A stretch of DNA of 37,561 bases from Prevotellaceae bacterium (GCA_031284065.1 JAITAP010000014.1:1-37561); one strand, 5' to 3'. Numbered from the stretch's first letter, positions 1 to 7,011 are shown. The notes: generated by a model not told the origin, from the sequence alone. Made by a program: numbers and translations.

Positions 1-93
1 AAGCCACTCCAGCTTTTCGATGTCTTGCCCCGTGAGCGGGCTGTCGGCGCTTACCGCCAAAACGCTTGCCGATGACTGAAAAAAAAGAACCAT
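1..93 (-). CDS. purL: Phosphoribosylformylglycinamidine synthase, N-terminal fragment (runs off window)
   Basis: Only the first 31 codons are inside the window; the reading frame is open to base 1. The start reads MVLFFQSSASVLAVSADSPL and continues with TGQDIEKLEWL. This matches the opening of the long single-chain PurL of Bacteroidota, which typically begins with a hydrophobic M-[IV]-L-F-F strand and later has an LxxEDIxKLxWL segment. The enzyme performs the ATP- and glutamine-dependent amidation of FGAR to FGAM in cytoplasmic purine synthesis. The ATG is at 93-91, and no upstream in-frame alternative is needed. The call rests on recall of the family's N-terminus from a short piece, so it is probable rather than certain. 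Confidence 0.7.
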   Translation of the reverse strand, partial: MVLFFQSSASVLAVSADSPLTGQDIEKLEWL

Positions 94-158
94 ATTTTTG
101 TAAATTAGGGGTTAAGAATTAGAAATTTAGAGGCGTAGAAATGTAAGAATAGAATATG

Positions 159-314
159 TTACCTGACTTTCAGCTGTTCGACCCTGTGCGAGGGTTGAGT
201 GTCCGGTGCGGGAACATTTTCATGCCAGCATTTGAGCCCTGCGGGTTTCTACCCGCTTTCGCACATGCGTACAGGCACATTCCGATATTCATAATATCTA
301 ACAGCTTTCTTCAT
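159..314 (-). other. Small ORF interrupted by an in-frame TAG, or a structured RNA
   Basis: Reading the minus strand from an ATG at 314, 10 bases after the preceding ORF ends, gives 21 codons, a TAG at 251-249, and then 29 further in-frame codons to a TAA at 161-159. The TAG sits inside a perfect hairpin, GCGGGT-AGAA-ACCCGC (minus strand). Other pairings are possible: TGTGCGA near 185 with TCGCACA near 259, and a short hairpin near 179-197. The stretch could be a broken small gene or a non-coding RNA; a 6S-like or other structured RNA was considered but no consensus was recognised. No function is assigned. Confidence 0.3.
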
Positions 315-320
315 CTTTGC

Positions 321-542
321 TTATTTAAGCTCATTTTGCAGATGCAATTTACATACTGCTATTGCAATACGTATTGCTATCTCTAATTTTCGCTTCTCCT
401 CATCATCGCGAATTTCAAGACCTTCGTCCTTCATTCGTATGATAAGGTGGCGCATCGACATTTGCTGTACGATGTTTCTAAGGTTTACACCTACAGTATC
501 AGGCGACATTTCGTCCAATACTTTCTTTACTTCTTCTGTCAT
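321..542 (-). CDS. Small hypothetical protein (73 aa)
   Basis: I do not recognise this protein. From the ATG at 542 it encodes 73 residues starting MTEEVKKVLDEM and ending in LHLQNELK. It is strongly charged and appears helical, with a C-terminal stretch rich in alternating Ile/Ala and Lys/Glu; there is no signal peptide or membrane segment. The frame is open upstream to 632, but that extension would run through the tRNA-like 3' end at 563-589, so the internal ATG is preferred. It lies beside that tRNA remnant and is followed closely by another small ORF. This suggests leftover DNA from an integrated element, but that is inference. A 14-bp perfect palindrome, GCAATACGTATTGC, lies inside it at 364-377. 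Confidence 0.4.
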   Translation of the reverse strand: MTEEVKKVLDEMSPDTVGVNLRNIVQQMSMRHLIIRMKDEGLEIRDDEEKRKLEIAIRIAIAVCKLHLQNELK

Positions 543-562
543 AAGCTTGCCGGTTAAACATT

Positions 563-589
563 TGGAGGTGTAGCGGGATTCGAACCCAC
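563..589 (-). other. tRNA 3'-end remnant (T-arm plus acceptor strand)
   Basis: On the minus strand GTGGG-TTCGAAT-CCCGC forms a textbook T-stem and loop. It is followed by TACACCTCCA, which resembles an acceptor 3' strand ending in CCA. The upstream 70 bases contain no matching 5' acceptor strand, D-arm or anticodon arm, so this is not a complete tRNA gene. Such 3' fragments are typical of attachment sites left when an element integrates into a tRNA gene. Confidence 0.5.
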
Positions 590-697
590 AGGGTTGTTCC
601 GATTTTGCGAAAATAAAACAGGTAACAAGCAATTTAAAGCGAACATCCCCCTTCCTCGTACGCCTCTTACTCTAACGGTAGATGGCGCTGCGTACTC

Positions 698-1348
698 CTA
701 AACAATTTGCCCGTCGCTCATGACAATTTTGCGGTCGCACATGTTGGCGAGCTCTTCGTCGTGCGTAACAATGACGATGGTTTGCCCCATTTCTTTTCGC
801 AGCTTGAAGAACAGCGCGTGCAGCTCCTGCTTGTTGTGCGAATCAAGGTTTCCCGAAGGCTCATCGGCCAAGATAACCGAGGGGCTGTTGACCATAGCGC
901 GCGCAATCGCCACGCGCTGCTGCTCTCCTCCGGACATTTCTGCCGGCTTGTGCTGCATACGGCTGGCAAGCCCAAGGTAGCCGAGTAGCTCTTTGGCGCG
1001 CTGCTCGGCCTTATGCTTGTCTGCGCCGGCAATGAACGCCGGAATACAGACGTTTTCCAGCGCCGTAAATTCGGGCAGCAGGTGGTGAAGCTGGAAGACA
1101 AAGCCGAGCTTCCGGTTGCGCAGGCGCGCCAGCTCTCGCCTGCCAAGCGCAAATACGTCAACGTCGTGAAGGCGCACCACGCCGCTATCGGGGCGGCTCA
1201 GCGTACCCAAAATTTCGAGCAGCGTAGTTTTGCCGGCGCCGCTTGCGCCTACTATCGACACTACCTCGCCGCTCGCCACGCTAAGGTTAATACCCTTGAG
1301 CACCTGTAGAGAGCCAAAGGATTTGGTTATATTTTCGGACTGAATCAC
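698..1348 (-). CDS. lolD: Lipoprotein-releasing ABC transporter ATPase LolD
   Basis: This is a 216-residue ABC ATPase, the usual size for LolD. Visible motifs are Walker A GASGAGKTT (residues 34-42), the Q-loop stretch FQLHHLLPEFTALENV (85-100), the signature MSGGEQQR (138-145), Walker B ILADEP (159-164) and the switch histidine in IVTHDEE. The HHLLPEFTALENV stretch is characteristic of LolD within the LolD/MacB/FtsE group. LolD powers extraction of outer-membrane lipoproteins from the inner membrane with LolC/E-type permeases; none is in the window, which is common in Bacteroidota. Translation appears to begin at a GTG at 1348. A good promoter lies just upstream, implying a leader of only about 15-20 bases and monocistronic expression. 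Confidence 0.85.
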   Translation of the reverse strand: MIQSENITKSFGSLQVLKGINLSVASGEVVSIVGASGAGKTTLLEILGTLSRPDSGVVRLHDVDVFALGRRELARLRNRKLGFVFQLHHLLPEFTALENVCIPAFIAGADKHKAEQRAKELLGYLGLASRMQHKPAEMSGGEQQRVAIARAMVNSPSVILADEPSGNLDSHNKQELHALFFKLRKEMGQTIVIVTHDEELANMCDRKIVMSDGQIV

Positions 1349-1371
1349 GCAAAGATTTTCTTAAGAACCTG

Positions 1372-1402
1372 CAAACTTACATGAAAAATCTAAGTTTTAC
1401 AA
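1372..1402 (-). promoter_or_regulatory. Bacteroidota-type promoter for lolD
   Basis: On the minus strand TTG (1402-1400) is followed after 20 bases by TAAGTTTG (1379-1372), a perfect TAnnTTTG -7 element. Transcription would start near 1365, just ahead of the lolD GTG. Confidence 0.65.
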
Positions 1403-1518
1403 GCGCATGGAGCGGAAAAAGTTTTTTTACGAAAGGAGAAACAGCCGTAATTGAGGTTGAAACCCATCTGTATTATCAGATATTTAAAAACATATTAACA
1501 ATTATTGGAGGTAAAAAG

Positions 1519-1549
1519 TTGCTTCTTGCGGATAATGTGGCTACATTTG
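1519..1549 (+). promoter_or_regulatory. Bacteroidota-type promoter in the greA leader
   Basis: TTG at 1519-1521, a 20-base spacer and TACATTTG at 1542-1549 match the -33/-7 pattern exactly. The predicted start near 1556 lies about 100 bases before greA and upstream of an intrinsic terminator. An ORF spanning 1381-1635 crosses both signals and is not believed. Confidence 0.6.
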
Positions 1550-1577
1550 CAATTCAATCGTTGGAGTTTAAAGTTGA

Positions 1578-1619
1578 AGAGTTCCCTACCTGCAAAATGG
1601 GGAATTCTTTATTTTTTTT
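1578..1619 (+). terminator. Intrinsic terminator inside the greA leader
   Basis: AGAGTTCCC (1578-1586) pairs with GGGAATTCT (1600-1608), 9 bp with one G-U. It is followed by a T-rich tract, TTATTTTTTTT, to 1619. It lies between the predicted promoter start and greA, so it could end a roughly 60-nt leader RNA or attenuate greA. Confidence 0.7.
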
Positions 1620-1653
1620 GCATCATCAACAGTAATAAAACTATTTAATCGCT

Positions 1654-2124
1654 ATGGCATACACCTATTTGACAGAAAATGGCTTGGAGAAGCTTCGCGC
1701 GGAGCTGGACAAGCTGAAGCATATAGAGCGTCCGGCGGCTTCGCGCGCCATTGCCGAAGCGCGCGATAAAGGCGACCTCTCGGAAAACGCAGAGTACGAC
1801 GCGGCAAAGGAAGCGCAGGGATTGCTCGAAATGAAAATTTCAAATCTGGAGCACATGTTGGCTAATGCCAAAATTATTGACGACTCCAAGATTGACACCT
1901 CAAAAGTACAGCTGCTGAACAAGGTAAAGCTCAAAAACGTGCGCACCAAAGCGACGATGGAGTACTCGCTGGTTACCGAAAATGAGGCAAACCTCAAGGC
2001 GGGCAAGCTCTCAATAGCCACGCCTATTGCCAAAGCCCTGCTCGGTAAAAAGGTGGGCGACGTGGTGGAGATAAGCGTCCCCGCCGGCAGCATGAAGCTT
2101 GAAGTTCTCGAAATATCGTTGTGA
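1654..2124 (+). CDS. greA: Transcription elongation factor GreA
   Basis: This 156-residue protein has the normal GreA length and layout. An N-terminal coiled coil opens with TYLTENGLEKLRAELDKL. The loop carrying the acidic catalytic pair is visible in DKGDLSENAEYDAAKE at about residues 42-57. A C-terminal FKBP-like domain ends with GDVVEISVPAGSMKLEVLEI. GreA enters the RNA polymerase secondary channel and stimulates cleavage of backtracked transcripts. It is followed after 30 bases by the HIT gene and then thioredoxin, on the same strand with short gaps, so the three may be co-transcribed. Its leader contains a promoter followed by a terminator, an arrangement reminiscent of the enterobacterial greA leader. 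Confidence 0.95.
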   Translation: MAYTYLTENGLEKLRAELDKLKHIERPAASRAIAEARDKGDLSENAEYDAAKEAQGLLEMKISNLEHMLANAKIIDDSKIDTSKVQLLNKVKLKNVRTKATMEYSLVTENEANLKAGKLSIATPIAKALLGKKVGDVVEISVPAGSMKLEVLEISL

Positions 2125-2154
2125 TGAACAGAATTTTGTAACCCCCCAATCCCC

Positions 2155-2553
2155 ATGAGTACTGTTTTTTCTAAAATTGCAAGCGGCGAAATTCCCAGCT
2201 ACAAGGTGGCTGAGAGCGACGACTACTACGCCTTTCTGGACATTAACCCGATAGCCAAAGGGCACACGCTGGTTATTCCCAAAAAAGAGGTGGACTACCT
2301 GTTTGACCTCGACGAAAAAACGTTGAGCGGGCTGTGGCTGTTTGCGCAGAAAACGGCAAAAGCGATACAGGCGGCCGTCCCCTGCAAGCGCGTAGGCGTG
2401 GCGGTGCTGGGGCTGGAGGTGCCGCACGCGCATATTCACCTCATTCCCCTCAACAGCGAAGCCGACGTGGATTTTAAAAAGCCGAAGCTGACGCTGGCGA
2501 AGGAGGAATTTGAAAGTATTGCGAAAGCAATTGGCGCAAAGCGTATAGCGTAA
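2155..2553 (+). CDS. HIT-family nucleotide hydrolase/transferase
   Basis: This is a 132-residue histidine-triad protein. The triad is H91-A-H93-I-H95-L-I-P, matching HxHxHxx. The N-terminal part, with SKIASGEIP and DINPIAKGHTLVIPKKEVD, is typical of the HinT/YcfF branch. Such proteins hydrolyse AMP-linked substrates such as adenosine phosphoramidates in the cytoplasm; the physiological substrate is unclear. It sits between greA and thioredoxin with gaps of about 30 bases, consistent with one transcript. Nothing in the sequence points to a more specific role. Confidence 0.9.
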   Translation: MSTVFSKIASGEIPSYKVAESDDYYAFLDINPIAKGHTLVIPKKEVDYLFDLDEKTLSGLWLFAQKTAKAIQAAVPCKRVGVAVLGLEVPHAHIHLIPLNSEADVDFKKPKLTLAKEEFESIAKAIGAKRIA

Positions 2554-2588
2554 AACATAACAATAATTTTTTTTACACAATAAAAGAT

Positions 2589-2906
2589 ATGGCATTAGAG
2601 ATAACAGATGTAAACTTTGAGCAGGAAGTGCTCAAGAGTAGCAAGCCCGTATTGCTTGATTTTTGGGCTACATGGTGCGGCCCTTGCCGCGCAATTGCTC
2701 CTGCCATCGAGGAGCTGGCTAAGGAGTATGAGGGTCGCGCCGTGGTGGGCAAGCTGGACGTTGACGACAACGACCAAACCCCCGCAAGCTATGGCGTTCG
2801 CAGTATCCCAACGGCGCTGTTTTTCAAGAACGGCGAGCTGGTGGATAAGCTGGTAGGGTCAGCGCCGAAGAGTACTTTTGAGGAAAAGCTGAAGGCGCTG
2901 CTTTAA
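2589..2906 (+). CDS. trxA: Thioredoxin
   Basis: This is a 105-residue single-domain thioredoxin with the active site WCGPC (C30 and C33) after VLLDFWAT, and the conserved cis-proline in SIPTALFF (P74). It has no signal peptide, so it acts in the cytoplasm as a disulfide reductant fed by thioredoxin reductase. The length and the C-terminal KSTFEEKLKALL fit classical TrxA. It is the last gene of the greA-HIT-trx run. A short inverted repeat follows its stop and separates it from the convergent minus-strand gene. Confidence 0.93.
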   Translation: MALEITDVNFEQEVLKSSKPVLLDFWATWCGPCRAIAPAIEELAKEYEGRAVVGKLDVDDNDQTPASYGVRSIPTALFFKNGELVDKLVGSAPKSTFEEKLKALL

Positions 2907-2919
2907 GCGCGCGGAAAAG

Positions 2920-2943
2920 TGAGAAAGGCAACGCCATTTCTCA
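2920..2943. terminator. Bidirectional hairpin between convergent genes
   Basis: TGAGAAA-GGC and GCC-A-TTTCTCA form a hairpin across the 34-bp gap between trxA and the minus-strand gene ending at 2941. It overlaps the latter's stop codon. There is no clear T-tract, so terminator function is only plausible. Confidence 0.4.
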
Positions 2944-4986
2944 AAGCGTGATTTTCAGCTGGAGCTTTACGTCGGTGCGGTGGTTGGCGTTGATTTGCGT
3001 TGCGTCGCTTCCGACAACGTCGCGGTCGTAGTAGTAGGTTTGCGCACAGCGCAGCCATACGTCCAGCCTGTCCAGCGGCTGCCAGTGCAGGTTGACGTAC
3101 CAGCGCGAGCCTTGCCCGTAGTATGCAGGCACGGAGAAAGCGTAGAGCACGTCGCTCTCGTAGGCGTACATGCGCGAGGCGTAGCTGTCGGCGCCGAAGA
3201 TGGCGTAGCGTAGCGATACGGACAAAGGCAGCTGCCGAAGCTTGTACTGAGCATCCTGAAAAACCAGCACGCCCCGCTCGCGCTCCTGCGTGCCCGCCTT
3301 GTACAGCGCAACCTCTGCGTGCGTTTCGCAGTCAAGCCCTGCCAGTAGCGAGTAGGTAATGTTGTAGCGCAGGTTTATTTTTTCTACCGCATCGGTTGTT
3401 TTTGTCGGTATCAGCTCGTCGGCAACATTCTCCTCCTTTGTGTCGTAGCGCAAGCGCAGGGACATTTTGCAAAGCGGCTGCGGCGTGTAGTCGGTTTGGA
3501 GCAAAAAATCAAAACCTTTCGAGGGAGCCATCGCCTTGTACCGCAGCCACGCAAAAGTGTATGCGTCAAAGTACAGCGTAGTCTTTACCTTGGGGTGCGG
3601 AAAAATATTTGCGCCAATGTAAAACCCGTTTTCGTTTGCCGTTTTCCCGCTTTCGGCAAAAGCGGCGGCGTAGTATGCCTGATACTGGGGTTGGTAGTAG
3701 CGGTGCAGGAGCGCCAGCTGCATGCGCGGCGCAATATCGGCCAGACACCCGTTGAGAGCGGCAAGCCCACCGTTTTGGCTCACGCCAAATTCACCGAACA
3801 AGTATGTTTTTTTGATAAACCAGCGATAATCTGCGCTAAGGTTGGCGTTTTCGTTTTTATTCAGCTCGTAGTAGCTGTACGGGTGCACGTTTCGCTGGTA
3901 CGACCCGCCAAGCTTGTGCCACAAGCCGGTTACGCCAATTCGCAACTTTGTCATCCTGTAGGACACGTTGGCTCCCGCCGCCATTTCGCTCACCGCGTCT
4001 TTCTCCCCCATTGCTTTTGGCGTGGCGTGGAGCCCTGAGGTTTGCAGCGTAGAGAAAACGCCGAGCGTATCGGCGTTGGCGTCAACATCTTTGTAGGAGA
4101 AAAATGCCGTAGCCGTAACCGTTTTGGAGACGTTTACGCTTGCCGCCGCGCCCCGAAAAAATAAATTTTCGTTCGCTCCGCTGTACGCCGCCACGCCGTT
4201 GCCGCGCTTGGCTATGCTGAAAGCGTCGCTTGATTTTCCCATCGTCCCGCCTTTCCAAAGCGACAACCCCTGCCCAAACTGCGCGTAAAAATCGCCCAGC
4301 ACCAGCGTGCGCAGAGCGCCGGTGTTGGCTACCTGCAAGTGCCCCGAGTAAAAATCAAATCCGGCTTCGTTGCCGCTCTTGCCGAAAGGCTCGCCCGCAT
4401 CCTTGTCCGCCGTAACCCCCCATTGCAGCTTGTTGCTGAAAGTATAGCGGTAGCGAGCGTACAGGGCTTGCTTGCTGCCCAGGTAGTAGCCGTTTTTGTA
4501 CCCCGCTTGCTCCTCTGCCGTCTGCATGGCGCGCGCCAAGAGCAGGTGTTGCCCCTTTGTGAGCATTTGCCGCAGCGAAGGCTTTTGCAGGTCTTCGCCC
4601 GGAAGCGTTGCAACAAAAGGCAGCAACTTCATCATCATCTCCTGCGTAATGCCGTGCACGTATTGCAGCTCGTAGGGCGTTTGCATTTCGCCGTTCTGCG
4701 CAATGTATTCGCGTATGCTTGCCGCCTGAAATTCGTTGAGCACGCACAGCCGCAGCAGCTCCGCTTCGCTTGCCGTATTCAGGTTTAGCGGGTTGGCGGC
4801 GTAGCTTGTGAGTTGCTCGTACATCACCTCGAGCGTAACGTCGGCGTCTTCCAGCGTAGAGGCTTCCTCCACGATGCTTTCGATGGCTTTTTGCACCGTA
4901 ACGGCTTGCGAAAACGCAGGCGCTGCGCAAGCCGCTGCCATAGTTAGGGAGATGGCAGCACGTAGCGTGTGAGCGTGGCGTTTCAT
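2941..4986 (-). CDS. Secreted helix-hairpin-helix protein with predicted outer-membrane barrel
   Basis: This 681-residue protein has a signal peptide (residues 1 to about 27, ending AAPAFSQA). Residues of about 60-125 form tandem helix-hairpin-helix motifs (NPLNLNTASEAELLRL and TPYELQYVHGITQEMMMKLLPFV), like the ComEA fold. The remaining roughly 550 residues alternate aromatic and polar residues as in beta-barrel strands, with many Tyr/Trp, and end in a strand VKLQLKITL. Proteins with this architecture are conserved but uncharacterised in Bacteroidota. The HhH part may bind DNA or may be structural; no nuclease motif is visible. The start ATG overlaps the stop of the upstream barrel gene by 4 bases (ATGA), so the two are translationally coupled. 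Confidence 0.7.
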   Translation of the reverse strand: MKRHAHTLRAAISLTMAAACAAPAFSQAVTVQKAIESIVEEASTLEDADVTLEVMYEQLTSYAANPLNLNTASEAELLRLCVLNEFQAASIREYIAQNGEMQTPYELQYVHGITQEMMMKLLPFVATLPGEDLQKPSLRQMLTKGQHLLLARAMQTAEEQAGYKNGYYLGSKQALYARYRYTFSNKLQWGVTADKDAGEPFGKSGNEAGFDFYSGHLQVANTGALRTLVLGDFYAQFGQGLSLWKGGTMGKSSDAFSIAKRGNGVAAYSGANENLFFRGAAASVNVSKTVTATAFFSYKDVDANADTLGVFSTLQTSGLHATPKAMGEKDAVSEMAAGANVSYRMTKLRIGVTGLWHKLGGSYQRNVHPYSYYELNKNENANLSADYRWFIKKTYLFGEFGVSQNGGLAALNGCLADIAPRMQLALLHRYYQPQYQAYYAAAFAESGKTANENGFYIGANIFPHPKVKTTLYFDAYTFAWLRYKAMAPSKGFDFLLQTDYTPQPLCKMSLRLRYDTKEENVADELIPTKTTDAVEKINLRYNITYSLLAGLDCETHAEVALYKAGTQERERGVLVFQDAQYKLRQLPLSVSLRYAIFGADSYASRMYAYESDVLYAFSVPAYYGQGSRWYVNLHWQPLDRLDVWLRCAQTYYYDRDVVGSDATQINANHRTDVKLQLKITL

Positions 4987-5822
4987 TGTTTTTTTTGCGT
5001 TTGCGAAAAGTTGTAGGAGAGCGAAATTTGCGGCGAGTAGCCAAGCGTTTCGTGCCGCGAAAATGCCATATCAATGTGCAGCTTTCGGTAGGTGTAGCCA
5101 AATCCGGCAAGCAGCTCCACCGGTTTTGCCAGCACGCCCAGGCGCAGCGCAAGCGTTTTGAGAATCACCACCTCCAACCCGGCTTTGGCCTGCGCCGCCT
5201 GCTCCGACTCGATTTTTGTGCCGACCAGCAGGCTGGCATGTTGCGCAAAGCGGTAGCCCATGCCCACGTCAAAGATTACGGGTAGCCGCTCGTGGTGGGC
5301 GTTGCTGAAGTAGCGCGAGTTGGTGAAGTTGAACACGTGAGCGCCTACCCACAGGTTGTCCGTTGGCTTGGCAAGCAGCCCGAGCTCGGCGGTGAGGGCG
5401 CTCGTTGCGCCGTATCCTGCCACCTGCACCAAGTGGTAGCCGAGCTGCGTCCCCACCGCAATACGCTCCGAGAGCTGTTTGCCCCAGGCAACGCCCATGC
5501 GCGTTTCGCGGTAGAGGGAGTACCCAAACGAGCACACGTCAACGCCCAGCACGCCGGCAACCGGAACAGGCATGGCAAAAACGGCGGCGCTAAGGTTGAG
5601 CGCTTCGGTAAAATACTTGTTTTCGTGGTGTACTGCCGCCTGCGGCGAGGAAAGGAAGCCCAGCGCGGCTTGGTTGTTGTAGGCGGCAAAAACATCGGTA
5701 TTCACCACCCCCATGTAGCCCAGCGCCGCGGCGCGGCTACCGTGCGGAAATACGTTTTCACCTGCGCGGCAGAGGGCTGTTGCAAGCAACATAAAAAGCA
5801 GAGGCGGGTAAAAGAATTTCAC
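4983..5822 (-). CDS. PorV/PorQ-like outer-membrane beta-barrel protein
   Basis: This is a 279-residue protein with a short signal peptide (about residues 1-20, ending ALCRAGENV). The mature start contains FPHGSRAAALGYMGVVNTDVFA followed by NNQAALG. This matches the N-terminal signature of the PorV/PorQ-type barrel family (SRAxALGxxxVA...NPAxL). The rest is alternating strand sequence, ending in SYNF plus a short lysine-rich tail. Family members are outer-membrane proteins; PorV and PorQ belong to type IX secretion, but this one cannot be assigned to that system from sequence. The start is a GTG, because an in-frame TAG lies just upstream. The 4-base overlap with the helix-hairpin-helix gene suggests the two proteins act together at the outer membrane. 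Confidence 0.6.
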   Translation of the reverse strand: MKFFYPPLLFMLLATALCRAGENVFPHGSRAAALGYMGVVNTDVFAAYNNQAALGFLSSPQAAVHHENKYFTEALNLSAAVFAMPVPVAGVLGVDVCSFGYSLYRETRMGVAWGKQLSERIAVGTQLGYHLVQVAGYGATSALTAELGLLAKPTDNLWVGAHVFNFTNSRYFSNAHHERLPVIFDVGMGYRFAQHASLLVGTKIESEQAAQAKAGLEVVILKTLALRLGVLAKPVELLAGFGYTYRKLHIDMAFSRHETLGYSPQISLSYNFSQTQKKQ

Positions 5823-5839
5823 AAGCTATGGTAGATAAG

Positions 5840-5885
5840 GCAAAGCGAAGAAGCTCCAAAAAGACATGGAATTTCTTCGCTTTGC
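5840..5885. repeat. Inverted repeat, possible terminator after ssb
   Basis: GCAAAGCGAAGAA (from 5840) pairs perfectly with TTCTTCGCTTTGC (to 5885), with further partial pairing inward. It follows the ssb stop on the minus strand. No T-tract follows on either strand, so it could be a factor-dependent terminator or an RNA-stabilising hairpin. Confidence 0.5.
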
Positions 5886-5906
5886 TGTAAAGTTTCAGAT
5901 GGTCTT

Positions 5907-6341
5907 TTAGAGCGCGTTGTTACCCCTCATTGGGTCGTCAATAGAGGGAGCGTTTTGCGTTGCCGGCGGCGAAAATCTGGCAGGAGCAGGCGCTCCGGCG
6001 TTGCTGTCTTCACGGCGGCCAAGCAAGCGCACGTTTTCCGCCACGATTTCTGTAGTGTAGCGTTTTTGTCCATTCTTATCGTCCCATGAGCGGGCTCGGA
6101 TTTTTCCCTCAACAAATATCTGCGAACCTTTACGAATGTACTTCTCTGCCAGCTCTGCCAGCTGATGCCATAACACCACGTTATGCCATTCGGTGTTGGT
6201 TACACGTTGCCCCGAATTTTTGTCGGTATAGACTTCAGACGTAGCTAACGTAATCGTAGTAATAGCCACACCGGTATCAAGGTGGCGTATTTCGGGGTCT
6301 CTGCCCACATTGCCAATAAGCATTACCTTGTTTAGCGACAT
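5907..6341 (-). CDS. ssb: Single-stranded DNA-binding protein
   Basis: This 144-residue protein has an N-terminal OB-fold typical of bacterial SSB: MSLNKVMLIGNVGRDPEIRH, VTNTEWHNVVLW, LAEKYIRKGSQIFVEGKI and the RSW strand. The last 30 or so residues form a short Pro/Ala/Asn-rich tail. It binds and protects single-stranded DNA during replication and repair. The unusual feature is the C-terminus: it ends SIDDPMRGNNAL and lacks the acidic Asp-Asp-x-Pro-Phe tip that recruits partner proteins. No other frame near the stop restores such a tip. It may be a second, specialised SSB. A promoter lies upstream on the minus strand. Confidence 0.92.
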   Translation of the reverse strand: MSLNKVMLIGNVGRDPEIRHLDTGVAITTITLATSEVYTDKNSGQRVTNTEWHNVVLWHQLAELAEKYIRKGSQIFVEGKIRARSWDDKNGQKRYTTEIVAENVRLLGRREDSNAGAPAPARFSPPATQNAPSIDDPMRGNNAL

Positions 6342-6389
6342 AATTTTTTTGTTTTAAATGATGCGTTATTTTCTTTTAATTCGTTCCGG

Positions 6390-6397
6390 CAAAGGTA
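6390..6397 (-). promoter_or_regulatory. -7 element of the ssb promoter
   Basis: On the minus strand TACCTTTG is a perfect TAnnTTTG element, about 50 bases before the ssb start. No clear TTTG was found at the expected upstream distance. Confidence 0.5.
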
Positions 6398-6567
6398 GAA
6401 AAACTTTTTAATATATCCATTATTTTTATCTGTAAAAAATTGTGATGAGGATGAAAATTTGGCATATTTGCGCCCCCGCTCTACTCTGGATAGCGGTTTT
6501 AGCAACGTGTAAACAAAGAATCGCTGTTTTTTAAAGGCTACCCGCACCTTTTTTCCTGCGTTAAGCG

Positions 6568-6595
6568 TTGCATATACGAAAAAAAATTACCTTTG
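6568..6595 (+). promoter_or_regulatory. Promoter upstream of the redox cluster
   Basis: TTG (6568-6570), 17 bases and TACCTTTG (6588-6595) resemble the Bacteroidota consensus, with a slightly short spacer. The predicted start near 6602 leaves a leader of about 400 bases before the first cluster gene at 7012, and this leader holds palindromic repeats. Confidence 0.5.
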
Positions 6596-6671
6596 CAGGG
6601 AAATTGTTGGAGCAATACGGCGCACAAGTATAATTTTGTGCAGTAAAAACATGCGGCAATTGGCTTCGATT

Positions 6672-6793
6672 CCTCGTAGGGGAATAATATCAACCGAGCG
6701 TAGCAAGTTGTAGAAACGGCAAATAGCCCGGCACAACGTATTCCGTTAGGAATGTGCCAAAAAATATTTCGGAGACATTCCTGCGGAATGTGG
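6672..6793. repeat. Dispersed palindromic repeat, copy 1
   Basis: The segment holds the palindrome-like ATTCCTCGTAGGGGAAT and then ATTCCGTTAGGAAT. The latter is joined by an AAAAATATTTCGGAG linker to CATTCCTGCGGAATG. Close relatives occur at about 14490 and, inverted, at about 36714-36762. It is an intergenic repeat family, not coding. Confidence 0.7.
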
Positions 6794-6864
6794 TAACCCC
6801 GAAAAACATTTGCAAAAGCTGAATAAGGAAATAAGGGAGAATGTATCGGGGGGTGAAATTGCTG

Positions 6865-6939
6865 CTACTAAGGGGGCTTTTGATGACGCTACGAAGGGGG
6901 CTTTTGGGAACCCTTATTTTTCCAAAGTTCCCTTAGTAG
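6865..6939. repeat. Imperfect inverted repeat in the cluster leader
   Basis: CTACTAAGGG (6865-6874) is exactly complementary to CCCTTAGTAG (6930-6939). Additional AAGGGGGCTTTT units between them form a short direct repeat. A 69-codon frame crosses it from a TTG at 6810 but looks like translated repeat. Confidence 0.5.
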
Positions 6940-7011
6940 AGCAGGGCAAAGAGCATACGTCCCGCTACCCTTATTACCTTATTGTCAAATCAGCATTTAG
7001 CTCAGAACGCT

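Noticed and set aside
563..650. Complete tRNA gene
   Set aside because: Only the T-arm and 3' acceptor strand fit; no 5' acceptor strand, D-arm or anticodon arm can be drawn upstream.
1381..1635. 84-codon plus-strand ORF upstream of greA
   Set aside because: It crosses a consensus promoter and an intrinsic terminator, has no recognisable protein features and ends in repeat-like residues.
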